The notes beneath the pieces are model-generated. The model did not search any database and was not told the origin of the DNA. It saw nothing but the letters and a program-made list of their open reading frames with translations. This document shows positions 5,342 through 6,907 of a DNA stretch of 6,907 nucleotides, piece after piece. Position numbers and translations under genes: made by a program. Position 1 is the stretch's first letter, and each line of letters starts with the position of its first letter. The stretch is from JABFRJ01 sp031379035. GTDB taxonomy: Bacteria; Pseudomonadota; Alphaproteobacteria; Rhizobiales; Hyphomicrobiaceae. The stretch lies in contig JANNEU010000280.1 of the NCBI GenBank assembly GCA_031379035.1, forward strand, positions 1 to 6,907, given 5' to 3'.

Positions 5342-5463
5342 TGTAATCCGGATAAGCGGAGCGCCATCCGCCGGGGCTGGCTCTGACTTTGCGAGTGGCG
5401 CGTCTATAGCCGAGCCTGTTGCGGCGGATCGCGGGCGTGAAGGACGCCCTTATCCGCCCTACA
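5342..5463. repeat. Paired palindromic repeat with GGCGGAT/ATCCGCC arms
   Basis: The outer ends are inverted copies: TGTAATCCGGATAAG (5342-5356) against the reverse complement of 5449-5463, 12 of 15 identical, and both halves also carry ATCCGCCG. The right half (5421-5463) is a strong hairpin, GGCGGAT (5423-5429) with ATCCGCC (5452-5458) and inner GGGCGT/ACGCCC. It starts 4 nt after the stop of the gene at 4691-5338 and may act as its terminator. Such GGCGGATnAnCG...ATCCGCCCTAC elements are frequent between genes in Bradyrhizobium-type genomes (general knowledge). Confidence 0.72.
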
Positions 5464-5477
5464 GGTTGAGCGCGTTG
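5421..5477. repeat. Direct repeat copy A, upstream of the toxin-antitoxin pair
   Basis: This palindromic unit begins GCGGCGGAT and ends ATCCGCCCTACAGGTTGAGC followed by a degenerate stretch ending TTGC. Copy B (6257-6312) has the same outer sequences in the same orientation and differs mainly in the hairpin interior. The two copies bracket the toxin-antitoxin genes. Confidence 0.7.
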
Positions 5478-5499
5478 CCCTCCTGCCGCCTCGATTTAT

Positions 5500-5533
5500 G
5501 AGGGGGCTAGCCCGCCCATGCCCCCTCCTGACG
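5500..5533 (+). promoter_or_regulatory. Candidate operator and -35 region of the antitoxin-toxin operon
   Basis: GAGGGGGC (5500-5507) and GCCCCCTC (5520-5527) form a perfect 8-bp inverted repeat with a 12-bp spacer. It abuts CTGACG (5528-5533), which lies 17 bp before TAGCCT (5551-5556), a possible -35/-10 pair. Toxin-antitoxin operons are usually autorepressed at a palindrome overlapping the promoter, and this location fits. Promoter matches are weak and the role is inferred. Confidence 0.4.
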
Positions 5534-5561
5534 CGGCGCTGGGGTTGTGGTAGCCTGTGTT

Positions 5562-5909
5562 ATGCCAACACTCAAAGATGAGCCGAAGCCCGCTGCGCCC
5601 GAACCCTTTGTGGCCGAGCTGCAAGAGCGCGTGCGCGTGCTGGAGCAGCTGGTAGCGGCGCTTGCCGCTGCGCAAAAGCCCGAGCACCCAAACGCCTGGA
5701 TCGACAGGATCGCCGGGCGCTACGCGGATGACCCTGAGTATGAGAAGGCCGTCGCGGCAGGTGCGGCATGGCGAAAGCGCGAAAATGCGCGATCCATTCG
5801 GGAACTTGAACAGCAAGGGTTGATCGATGCTGATCCTGGACAGCGATCACCTGACGATGCTGGAGCGGCGAAATCCCGAGGCCGAAAGTCTGGCGCGAAA
5901 ACTCGCTGA
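5562..5909 (+). CDS. Antitoxin of a VapBC-like pair
   Basis: This 115-residue protein precedes a PIN-domain toxin and is most likely its antitoxin. After a Pro-rich N-terminus, residues 17-38 form an amphipathic coiled-coil segment (VAELQERVRVLEQLVAAL). The stretch WIDRIAGRYADDPEYEKAVAAG (46-67) resembles the toxin-neutralising segment of small antitoxins with a W-x-x-x-x-A-G-x-x-x-D-D-P-x-(F/Y) pattern found beside PIN toxins. RENARSIRELEQQG (73-86) follows. I see no clear AbrB or ribbon-helix-helix DNA-binding domain; the coiled coil may serve dimerisation instead. The last 27 or so residues are a low-complexity basic tail encoded inside the toxin gene. Start: the ATG at 5562 has no Shine-Dalgarno sequence, but a possible -10 box TAGCCT ends 5 nt before it, so the mRNA may be leaderless. 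A GTG at 5547 in the same frame would add five residues. Confidence 0.72.
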   Translation: MPTLKDEPKPAAPEPFVAELQERVRVLEQLVAALAAAQKPEHPNAWIDRIAGRYADDPEYEKAVAAGAAWRKRENARSIRELEQQGLIDADPGQRSPDDAGAAKSRGRKSGAKTR

Positions 5910-6249
5910 CAGCGGACAGCCGGTCGCAACGACAATTGTCTGTGTTGAAGAGCAACTCCGTGGCTGGCTCGTGCGTGTGTCAGTCGCAAGGACGGAGGAC
6001 GCCTTGCTGCTGGCCTATCAGCGCCTCCATCGGCGCATCAATGAACTTTCAGATTTGCCGATCGTTCCATGGCAACCGGCGGCAGCCGAGCTGTTCAGAC
6101 AGTGGCGGCAACAGAAATTGCGGGTCAGCACCATGGACCTGCGGATTGCTGCCATCGCGCTTGCCAACGATGCCATGCTGTTGTCGCGCAATCTGCGCGA
6201 TTTTGAGCGGGTGCCGGGGCTCAAGGTTGAGAATTGGTTGGACGCTTGA
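5827..6249 (+). CDS. PIN-domain toxin (VapC-like ribonuclease)
   Basis: This 140-residue protein has the layout of a VapC toxin, a Mg2+-dependent RNase that cleaves specific RNAs (often tRNA or rRNA) when its antitoxin is lost. The PIN acidic residues are in place: D5 in LILDSDHL (2-9), E41 or E42 in CVEEQLRGW (39-47), D104 in TMDLRIAAIAL (102-112), and the closing SRNLRDFERVPGLKVENW (120-137) with N122 and D125. The opening LDSDHLTMLER is typical of the LDTDHLSLL subgroup of PIN toxins. Length is normal. The ATG at 5827 is preceded by AAGGG (5814-5818) at 8 nt. The gene overlaps the antitoxin frame by 83 nt, far more than the few bases usual in these operons, so translation is probably coupled. 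All catalytic positions are intact, so the toxin is likely functional. Confidence 0.9.
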   Translation: MLILDSDHLTMLERRNPEAESLARKLADSGQPVATTIVCVEEQLRGWLVRVSVARTEDALLLAYQRLHRRINELSDLPIVPWQPAAAELFRQWRQQKLRVSTMDLRIAAIALANDAMLLSRNLRDFERVPGLKVENWLDA

Positions 6250-6256
6250 GCGTGTG

Positions 6257-6312
6257 GCGGCGGATGGCGGCGCGAGGGGCGCCTGATCCGCCCTACGGGT
6301 TGAGCCTATTGC
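6257..6312. repeat. Direct repeat copy B / bidirectional stem-loop between vapC-like gene and phosphatase
   Basis: This is the second copy of the palindromic unit seen at 5421-5477, in the same orientation: GCGGCGGAT at the start, then ATCCGCCCTACGGGTTGAGC and a terminal TTGC. It folds as GGCGGAT (6259-6265) with ATCCGCC (6286-6292) and inner GGCGC (6269-6273) with GCGCC (6279-6283). It occupies nearly all of the 75 bp between the convergent toxin and phosphatase genes, so it may terminate transcription from both sides, although no T-tracts flank it. Confidence 0.7.
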
Positions 6313-6324
6313 GACTTGCTGCGA

Positions 6325-6907
6325 TCAGCGCGCCATAACCCTCGGCAGCCAGCCTATCACCTCATCGAGATGATCTACAATCGCGTCCGGCTTCAGCTCT
6401 GCCACTGGCGTGGTGGTGTAGCCGAAGCTGGTGAGAATGAGGCCGGTGCCGGCGGCGCGGGCGGCTTCGGCGTCGGCGCGGCTGTCGCCGATCATGACAG
6501 CATCGGCCGGCGCGATGCCGAACGGGGTGAGGCAGGCGTGGACCATGTCGGGGAACGGCTTTCTCGGGCGGTCATCACGCGCGCCGACTTTCACGTCGAG
6601 CAGGTCTGCGATGCCCAGTGCTTTGACGGCGATCAGCGCCACGTCTTCGGCCTTGTTGGTGCAGAGACCGATTTTTACATCGCGCGCGCGGAGTTCTTCG
6701 AGCAGCTTGCGCGCGCCGGGGTAGAGGCCGTTGCCTTCAGCAGAGACGGCGCGGTAGGTAGCGAAAAAGCGCTGCATCACGTCTGTGCGCTGCGCGTCTG
6801 TCAGCGCGAGGCCAGCGCGCTCGGCCGCTTTGTCGATGGCCAATCGCGCGCCGCCGCCGACGATGGTGTGCACATCCTCGGCGGTAAACGGCGTGATGCC
6901 GAATGCT
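6325..6907 (-). CDS. gph: HAD-family phosphatase, phosphoglycolate phosphatase type (partial)
   Basis: This is the C-terminal 193 residues of a HAD-superfamily hydrolase. Its frame stays open to the window edge, so the true start and the nucleophile motif DxDGTLxDS lie outside. The GTG at 6873 is not the start, because family sequence (ITPFTAEDV) continues upstream of it. The alpha-helical cap includes IVGGGARLAID and is followed by GLYPGARKLLEEL. Motif II is GLCTNK (Thr). Motif III is the Lys of RPRKPFPDM. Motif IV is MIGDSRADAEAARAAG with its Asp pair. Phosphoglycolate phosphatase removes phosphate from 2-phosphoglycolate arising from DNA repair or from Rubisco oxygenation. Closely related HAD enzymes (PpaX, sugar-phosphate phosphatases) share these motifs, so the substrate is probable, not certain. 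It converges on the toxin gene, with a palindromic repeat between their ends. Confidence 0.88.
   Translation of the reverse strand, partial: AFGITPFTAEDVHTIVGGGARLAIDKAAERAGLALTDAQRTDVMQRFFATYRAVSAEGNGLYPGARKLLEELRARDVKIGLCTNKAEDVALIAVKALGIADLLDVKVGARDDRPRKPFPDMVHACLTPFGIAPADAVMIGDSRADAEAARAAGTGLILTSFGYTTTPVAELKPDAIVDHLDEVIGWLPRVMAR

Noticed and set aside
5401..5410. CGTCTATAG, identical to part of the tRNA-Glu -10 region (520-528)
   Set aside because: It lies in the centre of a repeat element, has no -35 partner and faces no gene; treated as coincidence.

Overview
This window looks like chromosome from a GC-rich alphaproteobacterium of the order Hyphomicrobiales, most likely a Bradyrhizobium/Rhodopseudomonas/Afipia-type member of the Nitrobacteraceae. 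That placement is an inference. It rests on the sequence character of bL35, bL20 and PheS, on a tRNA promoter of the alphaproteobacterial CTTGAC-N17-CTATAT type, and on intergenic palindromes (GGCGGAT...ATCCGCCCTAC and TGTCATCCTCGGG...) of a kind common in that group.

Layout. Positions 1-436 hold no convincing gene but contain a perfect 20-bp inverted repeat (251-270/370-389). A tRNA-Glu(UUC) gene lies on the minus strand at 437-511 with its promoter just upstream. Next on the minus strand (762-1742) is a DUF849/BKACE-type beta-keto acid cleavage enzyme. A palindrome-bearing intergenic region separates it from a divergent small, exported, eight-cysteine protein (1914-2222). The core of the window is the plus-strand translation cluster: a strongly structured rpmI leader (about 2309-2572), rpmI (bL35), rplT (bL20) and pheS (phenylalanyl-tRNA synthetase alpha). 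The rpmI-rplT gap holds a heptad-based inverted repeat. The rplT-pheS gap holds a paired palindrome resembling a REP doublet.

pheT, the usual partner of pheS, does not follow directly. At least 2.3 kb of other material comes after pheS: a membrane-anchored protein of unknown function (4691-5338), a repeat-flanked VapBC-like toxin-antitoxin pair (5562-6249), and the minus-strand 3' part of a HAD phosphatase of the phosphoglycolate phosphatase type (6325 to the window edge).

How the genes work together. rpmI and rplT encode large-subunit ribosomal proteins, and bL20 controls this operon through its mRNA leader in the bacteria where this has been studied. PheS charges tRNA-Phe together with PheT. 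The remaining genes are probably independent: a metabolic enzyme, a small secreted protein, a toxin-antitoxin unit and a housekeeping phosphatase. I found no clearly new multi-gene system. The most interesting signals are the structured rpmI leader, the repeat-bracketed toxin-antitoxin cassette in the pheS-downstream accessory block, and three paired inverted elements of similar size (122-141 bp) with unrelated arms.
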